Assembly: GCA_028293305.1 (NCBI GenBank)
Contig: JAQGPD010000239.1
Span: forward strand, 1 to 19,367
Reading direction: 5' to 3'
DNA length: 19,367 nt
Source of the DNA: Verrucomicrobiales bacterium
GTDB taxonomy: Bacteria > Verrucomicrobiota > Verrucomicrobiia > Verrucomicrobiales > V1-33
In this document: positions 1-6,389 of the stretch, piece by piece
How positions within the stretch are numbered: the stretch's first letter is position 1
Layout of the letters: every line of letters starts with the position of its first letter
Notes under the pieces: generated by a model
Database searches by the model: none
Told to the model about the DNA's origin: nothing
What the model saw: only the letters and a program-made list of their open reading frames with translations
Position numbers and translations under genes: made by a program

Positions 1-327
1 GGCCCCATGACCTTGGTCCTGGAGCGCACGCCGGATATCCTCGGCTCCGTCCGCGCGGCCGGGTTTTCCGGAGTGCTGGTCGGATTCGCGGCGGAAACGG
101 AAAACCTGCTCGCCAATGCCTTGGACAAATGCCGCCGGAAAAACTGCAACTTCATCGCCGCCAACGACGTGAGTCAGGCAGGCACGGGCTTCGATTCGGA
201 TGAAAACGAGCTGCAGCTTGTTTTTCCGCACGGCACGGTGCGCCCGCTGCCCCGGGCGCCGAAATCAGTTCTGGCGGAAATTCTCGTTGGCGTCTGCACC
301 GAACTCATGGTCCCCTCCACGCCATGA
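1..327 (+). CDS. coaBC: CoaBC C-terminal fragment (phosphopantothenate--cysteine ligase domain)
   Basis: The gene enters from outside the window; the frame is open from base 1 and ends with TGA at 325-327, leaving about 108 residues. The visible part matches the end of the CoaB domain: a 'RTPDIL' segment, 'VGFAAET' and 'NFIAANDVSQAGTGFDSDEN', with the conserved Asn-Asp of the CTP-binding region, and a closing helix. In the family, CoaB couples 4'-phosphopantothenate to cysteine using CTP, and the N-terminal CoaC domain decarboxylates the product; both steps belong to coenzyme A synthesis in the cytoplasm. Whether this protein carries the CoaC half cannot be seen here. Its stop codon overlaps the next start (ATGA at 324-327), so it is probably translationally coupled to suhB. 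Confidence 0.9.
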   Translation, partial: GPMTLVLERTPDILGSVRAAGFSGVLVGFAAETENLLANALDKCRRKNCNFIAANDVSQAGTGFDSDENELQLVFPHGTVRPLPRAPKSVLAEILVGVCTELMVPSTP

Positions 328-1103
328 GTCCGCACGTTTCCCCTTACCTCCCCGCCGCCATCGATGCCGCCCGCCAGGCCGGCGCCCTCATCAAGGCCAA
401 CTACGGCACGGACCTCGGCGTCAATGAAACCCTGCAATACGACCTCAAGCTGGAGCTCGATGTCCGCTCCCAGGAACTCATCACCGGCATTCTCCTGGCC
501 GCTTTTCCGGGCCATGCCATCTACGGCGAGGAAGGCCTCGCCGGGGACCAATCCAGTGACTTCCATTGGATCGTGGACCCCATCGATGGCACGGTGAATT
601 ACTTCTACGGCATCCCCCACTTCTGCGTCAGCATCGCCCTGCGTCAGGGCGCGGACCTGTTGATCGGCGTGATTTACGACCCCATGATGGACGAGCTTTT
701 TGTCGCGGAAAAAGGCGGCACGCCCACCCTGAATGGCAAGCCTATCAAAGTCAGCCAACGCGCCAACCTGGCCGAAGCCATGATCACCGTGGGCTTCAGC
801 AAAAACAAGGAATCCATCGACGCCGGCATGCGCCGCTTCGGCCGTCTCCTCACCCAGGTCCGCAAAACCCGCATGCTCGGCAGCGCCGCCCTCGGCATGG
901 CCTACGTCGCCTGCGGCCGCCTCGACGCCTACATCGAGGAAGTCATCAGCCTCTGGGATGTCGCCGCCGGCATCCTCCTCGTCGAAACCGCCGGAGGCCG
1001 CGCCCCCCTCTACATCAAAGACAAAGCCGCCGAAAAATACTCCATGTGCTGCAGCAACGGATTGTTGCCATTGGCGGACGTGGAAGTCGAAATGGGTGGT
1101 TAG
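324..1103 (+). CDS. suhB: Inositol monophosphatase family protein (SuhB-like)
   Basis: This 259-residue protein is of normal length for the inositol monophosphatase family, which hydrolyses myo-inositol 1-phosphate and related sugar phosphates using Mg2+. The metal-binding residues are all present: Asp46 in 'KLELD', the Glu69-Glu70 pair in 'YGEE', Asp85 and Asp88 in 'DPIDGT', and Asp212 in 'LWDVAAG'. The start is the ATG that overlaps the coaBC stop codon, which fixes the reading frame and suggests coupled translation. The gene is followed by a 136-base spacer with an inverted array of short repeats before ispF. Sequence alone does not separate a true inositol phosphatase from relatives acting on histidinol phosphate, fructose bisphosphate or PAP. 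The close match to the SuhB pattern makes the general call secure but the substrate uncertain. Confidence 0.88.
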   Translation: MSPHVSPYLPAAIDAARQAGALIKANYGTDLGVNETLQYDLKLELDVRSQELITGILLAAFPGHAIYGEEGLAGDQSSDFHWIVDPIDGTVNYFYGIPHFCVSIALRQGADLLIGVIYDPMMDELFVAEKGGTPTLNGKPIKVSQRANLAEAMITVGFSKNKESIDAGMRRFGRLLTQVRKTRMLGSAALGMAYVACGRLDAYIEEVISLWDVAAGILLVETAGGRAPLYIKDKAAEKYSMCCSNGLLPLADVEVEMGG

Positions 1104-1105
1104 AG

Positions 1106-1229
1106 GGAAGTTTTCAGTTTTTCAGTTTTCAGTTTTCAGAAGCCCCCATCTGAAATCCTGACTGAAAAGCGAAAATACAACTTCCCGGCGAACCCACTGA
1201 AAACTGAAATACTGAAAACTGAAAACTCC
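1106..1229. repeat. Inverted array of TTTTCAG heptamers between suhB and ispF
   Basis: Positions 1111-1139 hold four tandem units of TTTTCAG (one carries an extra T). Positions 1196-1224 hold four units of the reverse complement, ACTGAAA, again with one 8-base unit. Including flanks, the two arms (1106-1139 and 1197-1229) can pair over about 30 bases with a few bulges, enclosing a loop of roughly 57 bases that itself contains another ACTGAAAAG. The element begins 3 bases after the suhB stop and ends 10 bases before the ispF start, so in a co-transcript it would form a large AU-rich hairpin next to the ispF start. Confidence 0.8.
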
Positions 1230-1239
1230 TCCCCCCTCC

Positions 1240-1722
1240 ATGATCCGCTCCGGAATCGGCTACGACGTCCACCGCCTCATCGAAGGCCGCAAACTCATCC
1301 TTGGCGGCGTGGAGATCCCGCACCATGTCGGCCTGGAGGGGCACTCGGATGCCGATGTGTTATGCCACGCCATTGCGGATGCCCTCCTGGGTTCCGTGGG
1401 GGAGCCTGACATCGGTCACTTTTTCCCGCCCGGCGATGAAACCATCCGCGGCATCAGCAGCCTGGAGATCCTGCGGCAGATTTCCATCATCCTGCGGGAC
1501 AAAGGCGCCATCATTCATAACATCGACGCCACCCTCATCGCCGAGCGTCCCAAAATCCTGCCGCACGTGCCGCTCATGAAGGAAAACCTGGCCAAAGTCC
1601 TCGGACTCACCATCGGCCAGGTCGGCGTCAAAGCCACCACCAACGAGCGCATGGGATTCCCCGGCCGCGAGGAAGGCATGTGCGCCATGGCCATCGCCAC
1701 CGTCGACCTCCCCCTCGCCTAA
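1240..1722 (+). CDS. ispF: 2-C-methyl-D-erythritol 2,4-cyclodiphosphate synthase
   Basis: IspF converts CDP-methylerythritol 2-phosphate to methylerythritol 2,4-cyclodiphosphate and CMP, the fifth step of the MEP route to isoprenoids, as a cytoplasmic homotrimer. The 160 residues are the normal single-domain length, so this is not an IspDF fusion. The signature is intact: 'GIGYDVHRL' with metal ligands Asp9 and His11, 'GHSDADVLCHAIADALLG' with His43, 'DIGHFFPP', and the C-terminal 'KATTNERMGFPGR'. There is no Shine-Dalgarno sequence; the ATG follows a C-rich stretch and the end of the heptamer inverted array. The gene may be read through from suhB. It ends in TAA at 1720-1722, directly followed by a small hairpin element. 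Confidence 0.96.
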   Translation: MIRSGIGYDVHRLIEGRKLILGGVEIPHHVGLEGHSDADVLCHAIADALLGSVGEPDIGHFFPPGDETIRGISSLEILRQISIILRDKGAIIHNIDATLIAERPKILPHVPLMKENLAKVLGLTIGQVGVKATTNERMGFPGREEGMCAMAIATVDLPLA

Positions 1723-1762
1723 CAGAGTAGTCCTCAAGTAGTCCTCTCAGTCCTCTGAGAGG
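1721..1762 (+). repeat. AACAGAGTAGTCC hairpin element, copy 1
   Basis: Starting on the ispF stop codon, AACAGAGTAGTCC (1721-1733) is followed by a second AGTAGTCC (1737-1744). This runs into a perfect 8-bp stem, CCTCTCAG (1743-1750) and CTGAGAGG (1755-1762), around the loop TCCT. A second copy lies at 15638-15668 after araB, with the same 13-base head, the same loop and a different but still perfectly paired stem. There is no T-run, so this is not a standard intrinsic terminator. Confidence 0.8.
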
Positions 1763-1763
1763 T

Positions 1764-1831
1764 TCTCAAAGCCCCGGCTCTACCCAAAACCCCGGCTCCT
1801 CTCAAAGCCCCGGCTCTACCCAAAGCCCCGG
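1764..1831. repeat. Tandem duplication of a 36-bp unit
   Basis: A 25-base stretch beginning TCTCAAAGCCCCGG at 1764-1788 is repeated exactly at 1800-1824, a period of 36 bases; CCCCGG follows each copy after one variable base. It sits between hairpin copy 1 and the large inverted repeat, in the spacer between the convergent genes ispF and ldhA. No coding potential is apparent. Confidence 0.8.
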
Positions 1832-1838
1832 AAAAATC

Positions 1839-1966
1839 TAACCGCTAATAAACGCGAATTAACGCCAATCCATAAAGCCGAAAAAGCGTTTCCATGAATT
1901 TCTCCAGCCTTATGGATTCGCGTTCATTGGCGTTCATTCGCGTTCATTAGCGTGCATTAGCGGTTA
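1839..1966. repeat. Large imperfect inverted repeat built of decamers
   Basis: The left arm (1839-1875) begins TAACCGCTAATAAACGCG and ends in CCATAA. The right arm (1910-1966) begins TTATGGATTCGCG and ends in TTAGCGGTTA. Aligned as reverse complements they match at both ends and in the middle, but the right arm is about 20 bases longer. It consists of about five successive decamers of the form ATTsGCGTTC (roughly 1916-1965). The roughly 34-base loop carries no recognisable gene. It lies between two convergent genes, so it may act as a transcription barrier in both directions, but no run of T marks a classical terminator. Confidence 0.8.
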
Positions 1967-2003
1967 AAAAAATCCCCGGCCCTTCGTCCATCCACGCCTC
2001 ACT

Positions 2004-2993
2004 TCACCTAACCTCATTCGCCCCCACCCGCCCCTCCGCGAAATCCGTCAAATTCCCCAAAGTCGTGGCCGCGATATTCCGCATGGCTTCCTTCGTGAAA
2101 AAGGCCTGGTGGCTGGTCACCAGCACATTTGGAAAACTGACCAACCGCATGAAGGTGTCGTCCTGGATGATGTGGGAGGAATGGTCGTCGAAAAACAACT
2201 CCGCCTCCTCCTCGTAAACATCCAGCGCCAGCCCCCCGAGGTGCCCCGACTTGATCGCCCCCACCGCCGCCTCGGCATCGATCAGCGCGCCGCGGCTCGT
2301 ATTCACCACCAGCGCCCCGGGCGGCAATTTAGCAAACGCCACCGCATCCAGCAAATGCCGCGTCGCCGGCAGCAGCGGGCAATGCAGGCTCAGGAAAAAC
2401 GACTGCTGCAGCACGTCGTCCACCGGCAGATACTCCACGCCGCGCGCCTGCAGGGCGGCATCCGGGGTCACATCATGAGCAATGACCCGGCACCCAAAAC
2501 CCAGCATGATCTCCGCGAAAATCCTGCCAATCGTTCCCGTGCCTATCACACCCACCGTCTTGCCATGCACGTCCGTGCCGATGAGTCCGTCGATGGAAAA
2601 ATTCCCGTCCCGCACCCGTGCATTCGCCCGCGGCACATGCCGGTTCAGCGCCAGCAGCAGCGCCACCGTGTGCTCCGCCACCGCATAGGGTGAATACGCC
2701 GGCACCCGCGCCACCCGCAGGCCCAGCTCCCGGACCACGGCCAGGTCCACATTGTTATATCCCGCGCAGCGCATGGCGATGAAACGCGTCCCCGCCTCAT
2801 GCAGGGCCCGCAGCACCGGCCCGTCCAGCACGTCATTCACAAACGCGCAAACCGCCGCGCAGCCCGCCGCCAGGGGCACGGTTTCCTCCCGCAGCCGATT
2901 CTCCACAAACACCAGTTCATGCCCTGCGGCACCGGCCCCCGCCTGCAAAAATTCCCTATCATACGGTTTGGTGCTGAAGACGGCGGTTTTCAT
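2004..2993 (-). CDS. ldhA: Fermentative D-lactate dehydrogenase (LdhA-type 2-hydroxyacid dehydrogenase)
   Basis: This 329-residue protein is collinear with Escherichia coli LdhA, which reduces pyruvate to D-lactate with NADH in the cytoplasm and regenerates NAD+ in fermentation. The N-terminal 'MKTAVFSTKPYD', the 'RCAGYNNVDL' segment, the Rossmann motif 'GVIGTGTIG' (148-156) and 'NTSRGALID' all fit. The catalytic triad of the family falls at Arg234, Glu263 (in 'DVYEEE') and His295 ('SHQAFFT'). The gene lies 63 bases downstream of the HtrA-type protease on the same strand, so a shared transcript is possible. A weak TTGTCA/TATGTT pair lies just upstream of the ATG, but I do not rely on it. It is convergent with ispF across a repeat-rich spacer. 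Specificity for another 2-keto acid cannot be fully excluded. Confidence 0.92.
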   Translation of the reverse strand: MKTAVFSTKPYDREFLQAGAGAAGHELVFVENRLREETVPLAAGCAAVCAFVNDVLDGPVLRALHEAGTRFIAMRCAGYNNVDLAVVRELGLRVARVPAYSPYAVAEHTVALLLALNRHVPRANARVRDGNFSIDGLIGTDVHGKTVGVIGTGTIGRIFAEIMLGFGCRVIAHDVTPDAALQARGVEYLPVDDVLQQSFFLSLHCPLLPATRHLLDAVAFAKLPPGALVVNTSRGALIDAEAAVGAIKSGHLGGLALDVYEEEAELFFDDHSSHIIQDDTFMRLVSFPNVLVTSHQAFFTKEAMRNIAATTLGNLTDFAEGRVGANEVR

Positions 2994-3056
2994 TTTATCA
3001 ACATAAAACGCCGCCCGCCAATGACAACCAGGGAACCCCGCAATAACCGGCTTTCC

Positions 3057-4538
3057 TCACGATTTTCCGCCGAACGACACCACTTCCACCCCACCCCGCG
3101 CCCGCAGCACGGTCAGGAAGCCGCCCTGTCCCGCGATGGCTTCCATCCTGGCTTCAAACTGCGCCATGTCCTGCACCCCGGCCCCGGAATCCTGCGCCTG
3201 CTCGGAAACGCGCAATATCACTTCGCCGGGCAGAAGCTTGCCTTTCAGCGGACTGTCCTCCGCCACCGCCTCTATCAAAAGTCCGCCTTTTTCCGGCAGG
3301 GCGAATCCCGCGCGCTCCGCCCGCCGCAATCCCCTCACCGTCAAGCCGCCAAGGACCCGGCTGGTCGGCACCTCCTCGGCTTCGAAAATCGTTTTCAAAT
3401 CCACCACCACCGCGCTGACGGTCAGTTTCTGCTCCGCCCGTTTCAGTCCCAGCTGCAGGGTCTCGCCCACTTGGCGTTTCCTCAGCCGACGGAAAAAATC
3501 GCCACTGCTGCGCACCGGTTCCGCATCCATGGAAACGATCAGATCATCCTTCTGCAAACCCGCCGCCGCCGCCGGCGAGCCTTTGTCCACGCCCACCACC
3601 ACCGCGCATTCGGGTTGCCGGCCGGATTGATAGGACATGTCAGGCCAGTCATCCACCGTCACGCCCAGATAGCCGCGCGGCCGGCCTTTGTTGATCATTC
3701 TTTCATACGCATCCTGCACTTCATTGGAGGGAATGGCAAGGCCATACGCCTGCCCGGACGCTGATTCCTGCGGTCCGATCACCAGCCGCGTATTGATCCC
3801 TATCAACTCGCCTTTCAAATTCACCAGAGGCCCGCCGGAGTTGCCGGGATTGATCGTGCAATCCGTCTGCAGATAGGAATCCAGCGTATCGCTCACCCGC
3901 CGCGCCCGGTTGCTGATGATCCCCTGCGTGACCGTCTCCGGAAGATTCAACGGAGCCCCGACCGCAAAGACAAAATGCCCCGGCCGCATGAGATCGGAAT
4001 CCCCGAAAATCATCCACGGAAACTCCTCATCCATCCGCCGCGGCTCGATGCGGAGCAGGGCAATGTCCACCGATTCATCCTTGTCCACCAGGGTTGCCTT
4101 CCGCGGCTCCTCATCGCCATGCAGCGTCACGCGGATCAATACATCCACGCCTTGGACCACATGCCAGTTTGTCAGGACCAGCCCGTCCCGGCTGATGATC
4201 ACGCCCGAACCCACGCCTGGCTGACGGATTTTTTTCTCGACCGATTCCAAGGGCAATCCGCCGCGCAGCCGGTGCTCCAGCACGATTTCCTGCCGGTCCG
4301 TATGCACGCTGACCACTCCCGGCAGGGTGCGTTCCACCACATTCGCCATGGCATCATTCAGCGCCGCCGCCACCGCTGCATTGTCCTGGGCGACCCCGGA
4401 TTCCGCGACCGTTCCCCCGCCGCCGCCGCCAGCCGGTCCCGCCGGACCCGGGCCGATGGAGGTCAAAAACCACACCAAAAAACCGGAAGCGGTGAAAACC
4501 CCCAGAGTCAGCAACAAATCCCGGATCGGAAAACGCAT
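3057..4538 (-). CDS. Membrane-anchored HtrA/Deg-type serine protease with two PDZ domains
   Basis: With the ATG at 4536-4538 the product has 493 residues and starts with a charged tip and one hydrophobic segment (about residues 7-28), followed by a Gly/Pro-rich linker. An in-frame ATG at 4614-4616 would add 26 polar residues before the membrane segment and is less likely. The trypsin-like domain has the expected triad: His126 in 'LTNWHVVQG', Asp158 in 'DESVDIALLRI' and Ser234 in 'NPGNSGGPL'. A clear PDZ domain follows (about 288-378, 'YLGVTVDD'), then a more divergent second one (about 396-488). Family members degrade or check misfolded proteins in the cell envelope, and the membrane anchor places the protease on the outer face of the cytoplasmic membrane. 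It is divergent from aroE over 142 bases. The protease class is secure, but a DegP, DegQ or DegS equivalence cannot be assigned. Confidence 0.92.
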   Translation of the reverse strand: MRFPIRDLLLTLGVFTASGFLVWFLTSIGPGPAGPAGGGGGGTVAESGVAQDNAAVAAALNDAMANVVERTLPGVVSVHTDRQEIVLEHRLRGGLPLESVEKKIRQPGVGSGVIISRDGLVLTNWHVVQGVDVLIRVTLHGDEEPRKATLVDKDESVDIALLRIEPRRMDEEFPWMIFGDSDLMRPGHFVFAVGAPLNLPETVTQGIISNRARRVSDTLDSYLQTDCTINPGNSGGPLVNLKGELIGINTRLVIGPQESASGQAYGLAIPSNEVQDAYERMINKGRPRGYLGVTVDDWPDMSYQSGRQPECAVVVGVDKGSPAAAAGLQKDDLIVSMDAEPVRSSGDFFRRLRKRQVGETLQLGLKRAEQKLTVSAVVVDLKTIFEAEEVPTSRVLGGLTVRGLRRAERAGFALPEKGGLLIEAVAEDSPLKGKLLPGEVILRVSEQAQDSGAGVQDMAQFEARMEAIAGQGGFLTVLRARGGVEVVSFGGKS

Positions 4539-4680
4539 GGCATTCAAAAAATCACCCGTAGCGGCCCCGCCCTTCCCGCGCAAGCTCCTCTTCCGGATTC
4601 CCGCCCCGCCTTGCAACCCGGCCGCAGCCCCTGTTTCCTCCCCCGCCTTTCCCTAACTCCCCCACCCGCCCGTTCCTGTC

Positions 4681-5589
4681 ATGTTCCCCGCTTACACCCT
4701 CGATACCCTCGCCCAATCCACGCTGCTCTCCCCGCCGGCCCGGCTCAGCGTCCTGGGCGATCCCGTGGCGCATTCCCTGTCGCCGCAGATGCACAATCCC
4801 GCGCTCGCCGCCTGCGGAATCGATGCGTCCTACATCCGCCTGCACGTCCCCCCTAACGAATTCTTAAAAGCCCTCCGCGCGCTCCGCGATCTCGGATTCA
4901 TCGGCACCAACGTCACCATTCCCCACAAGTTCACCGCGCTCGACTCCGTGGACCAGGTGGACCCTGCCGCCCGCCGCCTCGGGGCCGTCAACACCATCCT
5001 TTTCCAACCCGACGGCACCACCCTCGGCCGCAACAGCGACGGACCGGGTTTTGTCAGGACCGTGAAGGAGGAATTCCAGGCCGATCTCAAAGACCTCCGC
5101 GTCCTCCTCCTAGGCGCGGGTGGCGGAGCCGGCGGCGCGGTGGCGGTCCAGAGCGCTCTCGAAAACTGCCAGCAACTCATCCTCACCAACCGCACCGAAT
5201 CCAAAGCCGCCGCCCTGGCCGAATCCCTCCGCGACCTCCTCCCCGGCGACCGCTGCCGCACCCTCGCCTGGACGCCCGAAGCCCTCGCCGGCATTCTCCC
5301 CGGCATCGATCTCATCATCAACGGCACCTCCCTCGGCATGTCGCCGGAGGACCCCGCGCTCCTGCCCGACGGCGTCCTCACCTCCAACCATCTCGTCTAC
5401 GACATGGTGTATAAACCCCTGACAACTCCCCTCCTCACCGCCGCCCGCGCCGCCGGAGCCCGCGCCATCAACGGCCTCCCCATGCTCCTCTGGCAAGGCG
5501 TCCAATCCTTCGAATGGTGGTTCAACCGCCCCGCCCCCGTCGCCGCCATGCGCACCGGCCTGGAGGATGCCATCGCCGGAAAAGTCTAA
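4681..5589 (+). CDS. aroE: Shikimate dehydrogenase (NADP+)
   Basis: AroE reduces 3-dehydroshikimate to shikimate with NADPH in the route to chorismate and aromatic amino acids. The protein has 302 residues, slightly longer than the usual 270-285 because of about 20 extra residues before 'LSVLGDPVAHSLSPQMHN', the shikimate-binding serine motif. The catalytic Lys83 is in 'NVTIPHKF', and the partner Asp120 is in 'NSDGPGF' (usually NTDG). The NADP-binding loop is 'LLGAGGGAGGAV' (143-154), and 'NGLPMLLWQG' lies near the C-terminus. No Shine-Dalgarno sequence precedes the ATG, only a C-rich tract. The next possible starts lie inside the conserved fold, so this start is preferred. The gene is divergent from the HtrA-type protease and stands alone, with a 396-base non-coding gap after it. 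Confidence 0.95.
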   Translation: MFPAYTLDTLAQSTLLSPPARLSVLGDPVAHSLSPQMHNPALAACGIDASYIRLHVPPNEFLKALRALRDLGFIGTNVTIPHKFTALDSVDQVDPAARRLGAVNTILFQPDGTTLGRNSDGPGFVRTVKEEFQADLKDLRVLLLGAGGGAGGAVAVQSALENCQQLILTNRTESKAAALAESLRDLLPGDRCRTLAWTPEALAGILPGIDLIINGTSLGMSPEDPALLPDGVLTSNHLVYDMVYKPLTTPLLTAARAAGARAINGLPMLLWQGVQSFEWWFNRPAPVAAMRTGLEDAIAGKV

Positions 5590-5623
5590 CAAAAATCCTC
5601 ATTACTATCATTTTTCACCACCC

Positions 5624-5650
5624 GTAGCAAGGCCCGTCCCGGCCTTGTTT
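5624..5650 (+). repeat. 27-nt inverted repeat, left copy
   Basis: This copy begins GTAGCAAGGCCC and ends CCTTGTTT. Its reverse complement occurs without mismatch at 5847-5873. Within the copy, CAAGGCC (5628-5634) and GGCCTTG (5641-5647) form a 7-bp hairpin around CGTCCC, so each copy is itself REP-like. It begins 34 bases after the aroE stop. Confidence 0.85.
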
Positions 5651-5846
5651 CTCAACCATTCGGCTCTCCATCTGCCCCGTTTCCTCAACAACCTCCAGCG
5701 TCAATCCACCATCCAACAAATGCAATCCCTCCGGAACAATCCTCCGGATGCACCCGCCGGATGTTATTTCCAAAATGATAGGATAATCAGCGCAGCTTGC
5801 TCCGACCAGCTATGGAGGGCCTCTGAAAAACAGGCCAGCCAGCTGA

Positions 5847-5873
5847 AAACAAGGCCGGGACGGGCCTTGCTAC
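5847..5873 (-). repeat. 27-nt inverted repeat, right copy
   Basis: This is the exact reverse complement of 5624-5650. The similarity stops at the ends of the 27 bases: the bases just outside the pair do not match, and I see no obvious target-site duplication. The 196 bases between the copies contain no transposase gene. Two REP-like units in opposite orientation, or a small non-autonomous element, are both possible. Confidence 0.85.
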
Positions 5874-5985
5874 TGGCCCCTGCCAATATACTGGACGGAC
5901 TTTCAAAATCGTGCAGATTTGCCGGCATCGACCCGGAGTTCGTATACTTTCGGCACCTGACACCTGACACCTTCCCCATCCGCCC

Positions 5986-6378
5986 ATGGCCTCCCACCCT
6001 CCTCCGCTCCCACAGGCGTTTTCCAGGGAACTCCGTATCCTCTGCACCTTCATTCTCCTCGGGTCGGTGGCGATGGCCGCTTGGTTCATGTTTCCGTGGC
6101 AGTTTTTCTATTCCACTTTCGATAACATAGTTGAGGGCGGCGTCCAAGCGCTCCCGTTTCCACAGCCGATCATGCTAGGTCATCCGGCCTGGAGAATCAC
6201 TTGGCTCCTCCTGCCCGCCCTGGCAATCCTGCTCCAAATCTGGCACGGACGCAGTCGGTTTCTCCCCACGCTCGCGCTCGCGATTTTTACCGGATTTCTG
6301 CTCATGGCCTCCTCCATCGGCGGCACGTTTTTGCTGAACAACTCACTGCGTATCATCATCGAAAAAATAAAAGTGTGA
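5986..6378 (+). CDS. Hypothetical small membrane protein, about three membrane segments
   Basis: I do not recognise this 130-residue protein. Three hydrophobic stretches are visible: about residues 18-35 ('ILCTFILLGSVAMAAWFMF'), about 70-84 ('ITWLLLPALAILLQI') and about 92-113 ('LPTLALAIFTGFLLMASSIG'). A soluble loop between the first two has several aromatic residues ('FFYSTFDNIVEGG'). The C-terminus is short and basic. The ATG follows a C-rich stretch that resembles the one in front of araB; there is no Shine-Dalgarno sequence. It is convergent with the paralog at 6390-7838, with only 11 bases between them. The regular hydrophobic pattern supports a real gene, but no function can be given. 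Confidence 0.6.
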   Translation: MASHPPPLPQAFSRELRILCTFILLGSVAMAAWFMFPWQFFYSTFDNIVEGGVQALPFPQPIMLGHPAWRITWLLLPALAILLQIWHGRSRFLPTLALAIFTGFLLMASSIGGTFLLNNSLRIIIEKIKV

Positions 6379-6389
6379 GCGCCTCCGGA

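Larger units (their letters stand above)
5590..5985. other. 396-base gap with repeats and no credible gene
   Basis: No convincing gene is seen. Open frames crossing this stretch in both directions have no family resemblance and read through the repeats. The content is a 250-base interval bounded by perfect inverted repeats (5624-5873), then about 80 bases of unremarkable sequence. A tandem CACCTGA pair follows at 5954-5967 and continues as CACC to 5971. A C-rich stretch leads into the ATG at 5986. Confidence 0.6.

Noticed and set aside
1910..1966. CRISPR array or tRNA-like structure in the decamer repeats
   Set aside because: The units are only 10 bases long and contiguous, without spacers; no cas gene is present and no tRNA fold can be drawn.
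2994..3056. TTGTCA/TATGTT promoter directly before ldhA
   Set aside because: The boxes are weak matches and would start transcription almost at the ATG; too little to list as a feature.
2799..4856. Long plus-strand open frames (2799-3764 and 3975-4856) opposite ldhA and the protease
   Set aside because: Their composition (His, Arg, Pro, Gln) is that of a shadow frame; both opposing genes show full catalytic triads.
5567..6147. Open frames of 187 (+) and 127 (-) residues across the aroE downstream gap
   Set aside because: They read through the two inverted repeats and have no family likeness or plausible start context.
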